From the NCBI RefSeq assembly GCF_900107765.1, contig NZ_FNQY01000018.1:1-64000 (forward strand): a DNA stretch of 64,000 nucleotides, in the 5' to 3' direction. Both the position numbers and the translations under genes were made by a program. Under the pieces are notes generated by a model, which was given only the letters and a program-made list of their open reading frames with translations, did not search any database and was not told the origin of the DNA. Positions 36,272 to 45,773 of the stretch are shown piece by piece (position 1 is the first letter of the stretch; every line of letters begins with the position of its first letter). This DNA is from Arachidicoccus rhizosphaerae. Lineage in GTDB: Bacteria; Bacteroidota; Bacteroidia; Chitinophagales; Chitinophagaceae.

Positions 36272-36694
36272 TTAGGATACTTTTTTTGAATAGCCTTTGG
36301 AGATGATTAGTGGCTGATGGTGCCACACAGGGTACAGTTTCCTGAACTGCCAGTAGGTAATGCTTATGATGGTAAAAGCGATCATGGCATCAATGGTGGC
36401 CGCAAACCCAAGAACGGCCATTTTGGAGAAGAAGGCAAAAAGGATATCAAAAAAGATTCCGGCAAAGACCCATTCTTTTAACCTAAGCAGTCTGTTGGGG
36501 ATTAACAGTACGACGATGCCGGATAATTTAGCGATGCCCAATAAGTAGATAAAATGAGGGGGATAGCCCAGTTTAACCGTGATGTCCCAGACAAGGGGAT
36601 TTTTAGTCAGTTCACAAATGCCGCTGGTGCCAAACCATAAGGAGATCAGAATGACTCCTGTGTAAAAAGTGATTTTTGAGATTTTGTTGTTCAT
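36272..36694 (-). CDS. DoxX-family membrane protein
   Basis: A 140-residue protein with four membrane helices (about 7-27, 47-65, 72-92, 100-122), the family pattern WFGTSGICELTKNP and LLIPNRLLRLKEW. DoxX proteins are often associated with quinone or thiosulfate-linked redox or with detoxification operons. First gene of the doxX-hydrolase pair. Start MNNKISKITF. Confidence 0.85.
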   Translation of the reverse strand: MNNKISKITFYTGVILISLWFGTSGICELTKNPLVWDITVKLGYPPHFIYLLGIAKLSGIVVLLIPNRLLRLKEWVFAGIFFDILFAFFSKMAVLGFAATIDAMIAFTIISITYWQFRKLYPVWHHQPLIISKGYSKKVS

Positions 36695-36800
36695 GATCTT
36701 AAAGTTTAAAAAATTGAAAATTGTTGTAGTGTTGTCTCATCTTTGTTTGCTGACACAAAGTTGTTGCAAGAGCCAGGTTTTTCATAGGGCGGATGGCTCT

Positions 36801-36832
36801 AAACGGACAAAGAAGTGCCTGAACCGGACAAG
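36801..36832 (-). promoter_or_regulatory. LytTR-type direct repeats, site C (doxX operon)
   Basis: On the minus strand CTTGTCCGGTT (36832-36822) and TTTGTCCGTTT (36811-36801) have a 21-bp period. A -7-like CAACTTTG follows after exactly 37 bp (36763-36756), with only the first base off TAnnTTTG. Confidence 0.7.
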
Positions 36833-37187
36833 CGGCAGGATATACATTGCTATGGAGATAATAAGCCGGCGCGGTGTTTGTTTACCCTTGGTATGGATAC
36901 CCTATTGATACGCAGGTAGTGATACGGCTCCCTCTGCCAGCAGGATACCGGTGGAAAGGTATATCAGGTTATGGAGGGATTAAATACTAGCAGGAGACTG
37001 GCGTTAAATGGGAGGCTGATGGCCGTATACCTTTTTCGAAGCTATGCAGTTGTTCAAATGGCTGGGATGAGTCGGCAATAACAGGGCCAGCAGATATACG
37101 GATTTTTTAGCAATCCCAGATGGTGGAGCTTGTGGTATGATGGTGCTTTGATGCTAATGAGCGAGTCTGAACCATCGGTATTTATAA

Positions 37188-37238
37188 TAACTGCGTATCA
37201 TTAGCCTTATTTGTTATTTGACTAAGGATACGCAGTTA
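37188..37238. repeat. long interrupted inverted repeat
   Basis: TAACTGCGTATC (37188-37199) pairs exactly with 37227-37238; with TTAG/CTAA inside, 16 of 17 positions pair around a 17-nt loop. It lies after the minus-strand oxyR gene (stop at 37345) and may be its terminator or an old element end. Confidence 0.5.
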
Positions 37239-37344
37239 CCTGATGGGGTGGACGATTCCTGTTCACCCGATGTATGCCCTAACGTAACAGTTGAAGGGAC
37301 AGGTGCTGCCCTTTGTCAGGCACCTCATTTTTTCTATTTGTTTG

Positions 37345-38301
37345 TTACACATGCAATCCGCCACCCAGCACCGGGACAATGGACTTTTTGGCATTGCTGC
37401 GCAGCTTGGTCGGGATGCTGTCCAGTACCGCATGTTTGATGGCACCTACCAGTTTTCTTTTGACAAAATCCCGGTGGGTGACAATGCCCACCTCTCTGAC
37501 CGGCGCCGGAGATTTAAACATCCTGAGTCTTTCCTTCTGGTCGGCCGTCAGACTGTAGGTGGCCAGCTCAGGTAAAATAGTAATGCCTTCACCGGCATCT
37601 ACCATTCTGCGAAGGGTTTCCAGGCTTCCCGCCTCATACTCAAAGTGCGGTCCGGCAACACTGCGCTTTCTTAGTTCGCACAGGTTAATGATTTGAGAGC
37701 GAAAACAGTGTCCTTCTTCCAGTAATAACAGATCATTGGGGTCTATATCCGCCGATAAAATAAAATGCTTTCTAAGTAGTTTATTCTTGCCGGAGGAATA
37801 AACCATGAGTTCCTCGTAAAACAGCGGATCCTCTTTGATTCCTTTTTCATGCAGGGGCGTTACCAAGATACCCATATCGATCTGTCCTTCTCTGAGTTTT
37901 TTTATCAAATGCTCTGTAGTAAGCTCGATAATGGTCAGCTTTACCTGCGGGAATTTCTTGGTAAATACCGGAACAAATAAGGGCAGTAAATAGGGGGCAA
38001 GGGTCGGGATCACGGCTACTTTAATTTCTCCCGATACCAGGTCTTTTTTCTCCTGGATCATTTCTGTCAGCACGTCCTTTTCCGCCAGGATCCTTCTGGC
38101 CTGTTCAATAATTTCTTCTCCGGCAACGGTAGGGACAACCGGCTGCTTACTGCGGTCAAATATTTTGACCGCCAGTTCTTCTTCCAGTTTCTGTATCTGC
38201 ATACTGAGGGTGGGCTGTGTAATATGACAGCTTTGCGCAGCATCCGCAAAATGACGATAGGCATTAACGGCAACGATATATTCTAATTGGGTAAAGGTCA
38301 T
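37345..38301 (-). CDS. oxyR: OxyR-like LysR-family peroxide sensor
   Basis: A LysR activator with an N-terminal winged helix (THITQPTLSMQIQKLEEELAV in the region 25-45). It keeps both OxyR redox cysteines at the same numbers as in E. coli, Cys199 and Cys208, in EEGHCFRSQIINLCE. Its 318 residues are near normal. It should form the Cys199-Cys208 disulfide with peroxide and activate antioxidant genes. The catalase gene lies 2.9 kb upstream with one gene between, and a matching ATAG-N7-CTAT element precedes it. Confidence 0.93.
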   Translation of the reverse strand: MTFTQLEYIVAVNAYRHFADAAQSCHITQPTLSMQIQKLEEELAVKIFDRSKQPVVPTVAGEEIIEQARRILAEKDVLTEMIQEKKDLVSGEIKVAVIPTLAPYLLPLFVPVFTKKFPQVKLTIIELTTEHLIKKLREGQIDMGILVTPLHEKGIKEDPLFYEELMVYSSGKNKLLRKHFILSADIDPNDLLLLEEGHCFRSQIINLCELRKRSVAGPHFEYEAGSLETLRRMVDAGEGITILPELATYSLTADQKERLRMFKSPAPVREVGIVTHRDFVKRKLVGAIKHAVLDSIPTKLRSNAKKSIVPVLGGGLHV

Positions 38302-38357
38302 GATTGTTATAATCTATTAAGTGAACAAAGTTATTCAATTATATTGATATTTATGGC

Positions 38358-40754
38358 TTACAGACGGCTTTGTATTTCTTCGCTGGAGCTCTCTATCTTT
38401 TTGGTTTTAAAGGATTTACCTTTCATGAAATTGTATGTTAAAGATAATTTAAACATTCGGCTTTGTCTGGCCTGTCTAAGGAAAATCTCATTATCATCGT
38501 ATTTGATCGTCCCTGTAATATTGCGGCCCAGGAAGAGGTCCGTTAAGCCGGCTCTGATTTTTAAATTGCCATCCATTAGCTTTTTTTCCACTCCTATATC
38601 CACCTTGGAGATATTGCCGACAAAAATATTGCCTTCAATGGCGTGGTTTAAATAAAAGGCGCTCAGATTGGCGCTCCACGTTGTACTGATTTTAAAATCC
38701 TGAGCGGTTTGCAGATAGACTAAGGGTTGCTTGATGGCAAAACCGGCAGTTTTAATATCTTCATAACGGTACTGCAGGGTGTTATTGGTTTTCCACCATT
38801 TTGTAATCTGTAAGGGAATGCTTAAAGTAGCGCTATATCTTTTGGTAGAGCCATTGTTGCCACGGGTGATTTCCACAAGGGCGGTATCCTGACTCATATG
38901 TGTAATCTGAGAAATCTCATCCTTGAAATCACTGTAAGCGATGGATAAATTGTATTTATTGGCAAGGGTGAGCCCTATCTCATAATTGTCAGAGAACTGC
39001 GGTTTCAGATTTGGATTGCCCGTTTCAATGGTATAATTATCCAGATAGGAAATATATGGGTTCAGGTCATTATAATAAGGCCTTTGAATCCTCTTATTAT
39101 ATGACAGGCTTAAATAGTTGCTGCCTTTTTCATTTAAGTCCCTTTTGACAAATACCGTCGGAAACAGATTAAAATAACTGTTTTCATTGACGCTGTTTTG
39201 TTCAGCCGCCAGCGTAGCGCTGGTCTTTGTGTTTTCCCCTCTTACTCCTAATTGAATCTCCGTATTGAATACTTTAGCCTCCAGCGTTATAAAGCCTGCC
39301 AGAATATGTTCTCTGTAGTGATACTGATAATAAAGAGAAGGGTCTGCGGTCCAGTTGTCATCCAGTATACGGGTAAAATTATTGATGTGGTCAATTTCAG
39401 TGCCGGTGTATTTACCACCAAAATGAAGCTTGGTGGTAGGGCTGAATACCTGCATATATTTAATATCCGCTGTCAGTATTTTGTCCCGGTTGGGCATCCC
39501 GTATCTGAAGCTGCTGTCTCTTGTGGCCATGCCACTGGCATCATAGTCCTGGCTGATGGCAAGGCTGGAGCTATTATCATGGGTCATGGTATAATCCGCC
39601 TTAATCTCCAGTTGGGAACCGGACGTGTCGGTGTCTAAATGGTAATTAAAGGTGAAGTTGTGCAGATTACGGGCGTTCTGATCCGTAAAATGTCCGTCAG
39701 AGCTATAGTTGTCAGCTGGCAAGGCTGGATAATTGATATCGCTGGTAGAATGCGTTACACTGCTGGAATGGTTAAATGATCCGTTATACCCCAGGGCAAG
39801 ATACTGGCCTGCACTCAGATCATAGGTGGCGCCCAGTCTTACATTATGTCCGTTATAGCGGTTAATAATCAGATTGGAGGCCGCATATAATCCGTCATTG
39901 GGGAAATTTCTGCTTTGATGGATATCATTAAAGGCTTTTTGCTGATAGTGGCTGTAATTACCGGTAAGGGTCAGTTTATTATTATGGTAGTTCATCTGAA
40001 GCCCCTGGTCATTACCCGGATACCGACCGATGGAATAACCGGCGCTGAGATTCCCGGTGAGGCCTGCCGTACGTTGTTTTTTCAGGATAATATTGATGAT
40101 GCCGCCGGTGCCTTCCGCATCATACTCCGCTGATGGATGGGCAATGATTTCAATGGACTGAATATCAGACGCACGTAAATTGTTCAGATAGGAAGTCAGG
40201 TCATCTCCACTGAGTTGTAAGAGTACGCCGTTGACCATCACCCGGACTCCGGAATTGCCGTTAATGGAAATGCTGCCGCTACGGTCCACAAATAAGCCGG
40301 GAGCCATTTCCATCACTTCCATAGAGTTTTTGCCGGCCACCAGCGCATTGTCCTGAACATTCATGACAACGCGGTCAATTTTACGGGTAACCAAAGGAAC
40401 AGTGGCTTTGACCGTCACCGTTTCCAATTGCTCTGTTTTTTTATATAAAGTAATATGCAGGGCGGAGTCGCTGATTTCTACCCACTCTTTGGTAGGGGTA
40501 TAACTGGCTCCGGTCGCAATTAAGTAATAGCGGTTGCCCACAGGCAGATCCATCACGAAGGAACCGTCTTCCGCAGAAATTCTTTCTGCAACTGCCTTGC
40601 TGGCCGTATCGGTTGGCATAAAACGAAGGGTGGCAAAAGGTACTGCCTGGCCGTTTTCATCGGTGACATATCCTAAGAGTTTTGCAGCGGACTGTTGCGC
40701 AAAACTTTTAAAGCAGGCAACGGTTATTAAAAGAAGAATTAAATACTTTTTCAT
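38358..40754 (-). CDS. outer-membrane beta-barrel receptor, TonB-dependent-like
   Basis: A 798-residue outer-membrane protein. A signal peptide (ILLLITVACFKSFAQQ) is followed by a CarboxypepD_reg-like domain (about 25-105), a plug-like region (MNVQDNALVAGKNSMEVMEMAPGLFVD read near 135-155; then GNSGVRVMVNG) and a beta-barrel. It has no SusD partner. Its start is only 481 bp from the catalase gene, on the opposite strand. The substrate is unknown; a role in metal uptake linked to oxidative stress would be only a guess. Confidence 0.88.
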   Translation of the reverse strand: MKKYLILLLITVACFKSFAQQSAAKLLGYVTDENGQAVPFATLRFMPTDTASKAVAERISAEDGSFVMDLPVGNRYYLIATGASYTPTKEWVEISDSALHITLYKKTEQLETVTVKATVPLVTRKIDRVVMNVQDNALVAGKNSMEVMEMAPGLFVDRSGSISINGNSGVRVMVNGVLLQLSGDDLTSYLNNLRASDIQSIEIIAHPSAEYDAEGTGGIINIILKKQRTAGLTGNLSAGYSIGRYPGNDQGLQMNYHNNKLTLTGNYSHYQQKAFNDIHQSRNFPNDGLYAASNLIINRYNGHNVRLGATYDLSAGQYLALGYNGSFNHSSSVTHSTSDINYPALPADNYSSDGHFTDQNARNLHNFTFNYHLDTDTSGSQLEIKADYTMTHDNSSSLAISQDYDASGMATRDSSFRYGMPNRDKILTADIKYMQVFSPTTKLHFGGKYTGTEIDHINNFTRILDDNWTADPSLYYQYHYREHILAGFITLEAKVFNTEIQLGVRGENTKTSATLAAEQNSVNENSYFNLFPTVFVKRDLNEKGSNYLSLSYNKRIQRPYYNDLNPYISYLDNYTIETGNPNLKPQFSDNYEIGLTLANKYNLSIAYSDFKDEISQITHMSQDTALVEITRGNNGSTKRYSATLSIPLQITKWWKTNNTLQYRYEDIKTAGFAIKQPLVYLQTAQDFKISTTWSANLSAFYLNHAIEGNIFVGNISKVDIGVEKKLMDGNLKIRAGLTDLFLGRNITGTIKYDDNEIFLRQARQSRMFKLSLTYNFMKGKSFKTKKIESSSEEIQSRL

Positions 40755-41234
40755 TGTAGTTTATTTAGTACTATTAATACCACAAAACTATGCATCTATT
40801 GGTACTATGCAATACATAGTATTAGATTAATGATACATTTTTTAAATTGTATATTGTATTAATTTTATATTCAATTAAATATATCGAATCAATAAAATGT
40901 TAAATCGAATGAAGAAATTTGTTTACATAGATATTCTTGATTATTCAAGTATGGAGAGGCCGCTGATAATGGGTGTATTTTGCCTGAAAAAGTCAGGGCC
41001 CGTCTGTGCTTAAAGGAAAATAACCCCGGCAAATGTCATGAGAGGCGGATAGGAACTGTTTGAAAGGGGATTTAATTGATTTTATCTATATCTATCTATT
41101 TGACTTATAATTGATATAGAAAATGTCTATGTAGTATCGATGCTATCAATAGTTAGTTATGGCCGCTTGTCTTTACTTTTGTCCAAGCAAATCATCGATA
41201 TACATACATTTAAAAATTTTAAACTAAATAAATC
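40755..41234. other. divergent receptor/catalase promoter region
   Basis: No gene. It holds the catalase promoter candidate (TACTTTTG at 41174-41181) and the OxyR-like site below. The middle is very AT-rich, with repeated ATCTAT words near 41084-41099. Confidence 0.5.
41116..41130 (+). promoter_or_regulatory. candidate OxyR site upstream of catalase
   Basis: ATAG-N7-CTAT is exact at 41116-41130, the half-site pattern of OxyR. A TTAT seven bases upstream (41105-41108) is one base off the expected flanking CTAT; the farther element is missing. The site is 44 bp before the -7 element. Confidence 0.4.
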
Positions 41235-42728
41235 ATGAACGAGAAAAAATTAACCAGCGCTTCGGGGATTCCCTATACAGATCATGAGGATACCAAAGGA
41301 GTAGGCCCCAGAGGCCCCTTATTATTGGAAGACTTTATTTTACATGAGAAACTGGCTCATTTTAACAGAGAAAGGATCCCTGAGAGAATTGTACATGCCA
41401 AAGGATCTGGCGCCTTTGGCACTTTTACCGTCACCCATGATATTACAAAATATACCAAGGCAAAGCTGTTTAGTGAGGTGGGTAAGCAAACCAGAATTTT
41501 ATTTCGTTTTTCCACGGTGGCCGGCGAGCGTGGCAGCGCAGATACGGAAAGAGATCCCAGAGGTTTTGCCATGAAATACTATACGGAGGACGGCAACTGG
41601 GACCTGGTGGGCAACAACACCCCCATCTTCTTTATTAAGGATGCCAAGAAATTCCCGGATTTTATTCATACACAAAAAAGAGACCCTTTTACCAACTGCA
41701 AAAGTGCAACCGCTGTTTGGGATTTCTGGAGCCTGTGCCCGGAGAGTCTGCACCAGGTTTTATTTGTGATGTCAGACAGAGGCACTCCTGTGGGATACCG
41801 ACATATGCATGGATATGGCAGCCATACTTTTTCCTTGATAAATAATGAGAACGAGAAAGTTTGGGTCAAATTCCATCTGCGCACCGAACAGGGAATTAAA
41901 AACTTTACCGGTGCTGAGGCTAATCAAATGAAAAGCGTGGATAGTGATTTTGCCCAGCGGGATTTACTGGAAGCGATTGAAAAAGGCGCCTTCCCCAGAT
42001 GGAAGATGTATATTCAGGTAATGACTTTAGAAGAAGCCAAAACGCATCCGTTTAACCCCTTTGATGTTACCAAGACCTGGTCTCAACAAGCGTTTCCTTT
42101 AATTGAAGTCGGTGTTGCGGAACTCAATGAAAACGCAGACAATTATTTTGCCCAGATAGAGCAGGCTGCATTTGCGCCCGCACATATTGTGGATGGCATT
42201 GGATTTTCTCCGGATAAAATGCTCCAAGGACGCATATTAGGTTATACCGATGCTCAGCGCTACCGCCTGGGTGCCAACTATGAACAGATCCCGGTCAACC
42301 GTTGCCCGTTTGCTGTCAATAATTATCAGCGTGATGGCCATATGCGTGTTGACGGTAATGGGGGCAGATCTGCTAATTATTATCCCAACAGTTTCAGCGA
42401 TGTGCGTCCGGATATGTCATATGTCCGTCCGGCCGATCAACTGGACAGTAATGTTGCAGATTGGTTTGATCGCAACGGTGAGGGAGAAAATGACCATTAT
42501 TCTCAGCCCGGAATTTTCTTCAGAGAAGTACTGGATCAGACAGGCAAAGAACATTTAATTGAGAATATCACAAGCGCCATGTCGGGTATAAGTGGTCCCA
42601 AAAGAGAAGAGATTATCAATCGCCAGCTTTGTCATTTTTTCAGAGCCGACATTTCCCTTGGAATGGGCGTGGCTAAAGGCCTGGGTATGGATGTCGCTTC
42701 TTTAATGGATAAGATGCCCAGAGGATAA
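41235..42728 (+). CDS. monofunctional heme catalase
   Basis: Disproportionates hydrogen peroxide. Small-subunit (clade 3-like) enzyme of 497 residues. The distal His54 lies in VHAKGSGAFG, Asn127 in VGNNTP, and the proximal heme tyrosine in RILGYTDAQRYRLG. All core stretches of the family are present (RFSTVAGERGSADTERDPRGFA in the region 91-112). The gene is divergent from a receptor gene and near oxyR. A strong hairpin terminates it. Confidence 0.96.
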   Translation: MNEKKLTSASGIPYTDHEDTKGVGPRGPLLLEDFILHEKLAHFNRERIPERIVHAKGSGAFGTFTVTHDITKYTKAKLFSEVGKQTRILFRFSTVAGERGSADTERDPRGFAMKYYTEDGNWDLVGNNTPIFFIKDAKKFPDFIHTQKRDPFTNCKSATAVWDFWSLCPESLHQVLFVMSDRGTPVGYRHMHGYGSHTFSLINNENEKVWVKFHLRTEQGIKNFTGAEANQMKSVDSDFAQRDLLEAIEKGAFPRWKMYIQVMTLEEAKTHPFNPFDVTKTWSQQAFPLIEVGVAELNENADNYFAQIEQAAFAPAHIVDGIGFSPDKMLQGRILGYTDAQRYRLGANYEQIPVNRCPFAVNNYQRDGHMRVDGNGGRSANYYPNSFSDVRPDMSYVRPADQLDSNVADWFDRNGEGENDHYSQPGIFFREVLDQTGKEHLIENITSAMSGISGPKREEIINRQLCHFFRADISLGMGVAKGLGMDVASLMDKMPRG

Positions 42729-42810
42729 ATGATAGGTTCAGTCGGCAAATTTATTATAAATTGCTCATTTTTAGGGGATTAAAAATCCCCCGGGATCTAA
42801 AAACAAATGT

Positions 42811-42856
42811 CCCTGCCAGTGGCGCTTTTTTAAAGAAAAGCACCGCTCTGGCAGGG
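42811..42856 (+). terminator. terminator-like hairpin after catalase
   Basis: CCCTGCCAG (42811-42819) pairs with CTGGCAGGG (42848-42856), with an inner GCTTTT/AAAAGC stem. It is followed by CATTTTA rather than a long T run. Confidence 0.6.
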
Positions 42857-43044
42857 CATTTTACGGTCGGGTAAAATATAGAATATTTGTAATTAGTTAG
42901 TTATAGATACTTTTATTTTAAATATATTGTAGCTCTTTTTAAAGACGCCCTTTGCAGGCTTTTATTAAAAGCGGCTGAACCCCCATGATTTCCACTTTTT
43001 ATACACAATTTTAATGGGCAATTTTAATTTCCTGTCCGGACGCC

Positions 43045-43052
43045 TATCTTTG
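43045..43052 (+). promoter_or_regulatory. mutS promoter -7 element
   Basis: TATCTTTG matches TAnnTTTG exactly and ends five bases before the mutS ATG (43058). Transcription would begin at or just before the start codon. Confidence 0.6.
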
Positions 43053-43057
43053 TCCCT

Positions 43058-45724
43058 ATGGCAAAAACTAAAGGTGAAACACCCTTAATGCAGCAGCACC
43101 GGGAAATTAAACAAAAATATCCCGATGCTATTTTGCTGTTCAGGGTGGGGGATTTTTATGAAACCTTCGGGCAGGATGCGGTGAATGCTGCCGGTGTACT
43201 GGGTATCACGCTAACCAAACGTAATAGCGGTAATCCGGATGCAATGGAGCTTGCCGGCTTTCCGCACCATGCACTGGATGCGTATCTGCATAAACTGGTA
43301 AAAGGTGGTTACAGGGTGGCCGTCGTAGATCAGCTCGAAGATCCTAAGGCCGCTAGAGGCATCGTCAAAAGGGGGGTGACCGAACTGGTCACACCGGGAC
43401 TTGCTATAGATGATAAATTATTGGAAAACGGCAGCAATAATTTTTTAGCTGCTATTCATTATACGGATCAGGGGCTGGGTGCCGCTTTCCTGGATATTTC
43501 AACCGGGGAATTTTTTGTGGCAGAAGGGACGCAGGAGTATATCGAGAAACTTGTCCAGTCACTGCGCCCGGCGGAGATTATTTTTCAAAGGAGTTATCAA
43601 AAAAAGCTTAAAGAACAATTCGGGCAGGGTGTATTTACTTATACGCTGGAAGCCTGGATTTTTGAGCTGGGTTTTGCCGCTGAGGCTTTACTGAAGCATT
43701 TTCAGGTCCATAGCTTAAAAGGCTTTGGGATTGATCAGTTGGATAAAGGCATTATTGCCGCCGGCGCCATTTTGCATTATTTAAAAGAGACACAACATCC
43801 GGATCTGGATCATATTACACAGATTCAGCGTATTGAAAAGGATGATTTTCTCTGGATGGATCGTTTTACCATCCGCAACCTGGAGCTTTTACCAACAGGC
43901 AGGCAGCCCGGGGAACAGACCTTGTTGCAAGTGCTGGATAGCTCCCGTACGGCAATGGGAGCCCGCTTATTGAAAAGATGGCTGATCATGCCCCTCATTG
44001 ATGAAGGCAAGATTCAGCGTAGATTAAACAGTGTAGAGCAGCTGGTCTTAAGCCCTGATACCCTACAACCTTTGCAAAACCTGCTGTCGGGTTGCGGAGA
44101 CCTGGAAAGACTGGCCAGCAAGGTGGCCATGAAAAGGGTAGGCCCCAGAGAAGTCGTACAGCTAGCGAGCAGCCTGGGTGTCTGTAAGGACATTAAAGCT
44201 TTAATGGAAGTACAAAAAGATGCCTATCTAAGCAGTCTGGGAGCCGGACTAGATCCCTGTCAGGCAATTCAGGATAAAATAGCCATGGAGCTCGTAGCGG
44301 AACCGCCTGCACTTGCCTCCAAGGGGGGCATTATAGCGGCCGGCGTATCTGAACAGCTTGATGAGCTCCGGGAGATCTCTGCCAACGGGAAGGGCTATCT
44401 GGAAGCCATGCAAAAAAGAGAGGCGGAGGCCACCGGTATTTCTTCTTTAAAAGTGGGTTTCAATAATGTATTCGGCTATTATCTGGAAGTGACCAACCTG
44501 CATAAAGATAAGGTGCCGGAAAACTGGATTCGCAAACAGACCCTGGCGGCTGCAGAGCGGTATATCACCGAAGAACTGAAAGGGTATGAAGAAAAAATAA
44601 CAGGCGCACAGGAAAAAATAGCGGTCATAGAAGCGGATATTTATAACCGTTTACTGGAGCAGCTGGCTACTTATACCAGGCATTTGCAAAGCAATGCACA
44701 GCTGCTGGCCACCCTTGACCTGCTGGCCGGTTTTGCGGGGAATGCCTTAAAATATAATTACCATAAGCCGGTATTACATAAGGGTACGGCCCTGAAGCTA
44801 AAGGCAAGCCGTCATCCGGTCATTGAAAGGTATTTACCGCCAGGGGAACCCTATGTAGATAATGATATTTTCCTGGACGCGGAAACGCAGCAGATTATTA
44901 TTTTGACCGGGCCAAACATGAGTGGTAAAAGCGCCCTGCTCAGGCAAACCGCCCTGATTACGCTGATGGCTCATATGGGGAGTTTTGTGCCAGCCTCGGA
45001 GGCGGAGGTGCCGCTGACGGATAAAATATTTACCCGCGTGGGGGCAAGCGATAATCTGAGTGGCGGCGAGAGTACCTTTATGGTGGAGATGAATGAAACG
45101 GCCAGTATTATCAATAATATTTCTGCCAGAAGCCTGATATTACTGGATGAAATAGGCCGGGGCACATCGACTTATGACGGCATTTCCATTGCCTGGAGTA
45201 TTGTAGAGTACCTGCATGGGGCCCCAGGAAAGCCAAAGACTTTATTTGCGACCCATTATCATGAACTCAATGATCTGGAAACTTATCTGCCCCGGGTAAA
45301 AAATTATCATATCACCAATAAAGAGATCGGTCAAAAGATTATTTTCTTAAGAAAACTGGCTCCCGGTGGCAGCACCCACAGTTTTGGTATCCATGTCGCA
45401 AAAATGGCGGGTATGCCGCCTTCCTTGACAGGCAGGGCTACGGAGATTTTAAAGCAGCTGGAACAAAACAGAGATGAAGGCGGTTTGGGGCAGGGCGGTC
45501 CTAAGGAACAGGAGGGAAAAGAGCATAAAGGCATGCCCAGCGTGGAAGCGGCTACAGAAGGGATCAAAAAAGCCAATGCGCCACATCTGCAACTCAGCAT
45601 TTTTGATACCCATACAGAAGTTTTTGATGAAATCAGAACAGCACTCAATGAAATTAATATCGATGAGCTGACACCGGTGGCCGCTCTGCTGAAGCTCAAT
45701 CAGATCAAGGGTTTGCTAAAATAA
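43058..45724 (+). CDS. mutS: DNA mismatch repair protein MutS
   Basis: Recognises mismatches and starts repair with MutL. The N-terminal mismatch-binding domain has GDFYETFG, the Phe-x-Glu signature, near 35. The C-terminal ATPase has the Walker A motif TGPNMSGKSALLRQ near 625 and ILLDEIGRGTSTYDG (Walker B). Its 888 residues are normal for MutS1. The C-terminal tail has a short Lys/Gly/Glu-rich insert and ends NQIKGLLK. mutL is not in the window. A conserved hypothetical gene follows after 50 bp. Confidence 0.97.
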   Translation: MAKTKGETPLMQQHREIKQKYPDAILLFRVGDFYETFGQDAVNAAGVLGITLTKRNSGNPDAMELAGFPHHALDAYLHKLVKGGYRVAVVDQLEDPKAARGIVKRGVTELVTPGLAIDDKLLENGSNNFLAAIHYTDQGLGAAFLDISTGEFFVAEGTQEYIEKLVQSLRPAEIIFQRSYQKKLKEQFGQGVFTYTLEAWIFELGFAAEALLKHFQVHSLKGFGIDQLDKGIIAAGAILHYLKETQHPDLDHITQIQRIEKDDFLWMDRFTIRNLELLPTGRQPGEQTLLQVLDSSRTAMGARLLKRWLIMPLIDEGKIQRRLNSVEQLVLSPDTLQPLQNLLSGCGDLERLASKVAMKRVGPREVVQLASSLGVCKDIKALMEVQKDAYLSSLGAGLDPCQAIQDKIAMELVAEPPALASKGGIIAAGVSEQLDELREISANGKGYLEAMQKREAEATGISSLKVGFNNVFGYYLEVTNLHKDKVPENWIRKQTLAAAERYITEELKGYEEKITGAQEKIAVIEADIYNRLLEQLATYTRHLQSNAQLLATLDLLAGFAGNALKYNYHKPVLHKGTALKLKASRHPVIERYLPPGEPYVDNDIFLDAETQQIIILTGPNMSGKSALLRQTALITLMAHMGSFVPASEAEVPLTDKIFTRVGASDNLSGGESTFMVEMNETASIINNISARSLILLDEIGRGTSTYDGISIAWSIVEYLHGAPGKPKTLFATHYHELNDLETYLPRVKNYHITNKEIGQKIIFLRKLAPGGSTHSFGIHVAKMAGMPPSLTGRATEILKQLEQNRDEGGLGQGGPKEQEGKEHKGMPSVEAATEGIKKANAPHLQLSIFDTHTEVFDEIRTALNEINIDELTPVAALLKLNQIKGLLK

Positions 45725-45773
45725 AGAAATTGGGATATATTCACACAAAAGAACGCAAAGATTAGAAGCAGAT

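Larger units (their letters stand above)
36695..37344. other. 650-bp gap between doxX and oxyR
   Basis: No gene is seen. It carries repeat site C near 36801 and a long interrupted inverted repeat near 37188; both are listed separately. Confidence 0.5.

Noticed and set aside
43030-43060. TGTCCGG and TTTGTCC near mutS as another LytTR-type site
   Set aside because: The spacing is about 15 bp, not 21, and the TTTGTCC comes from the -7 element.
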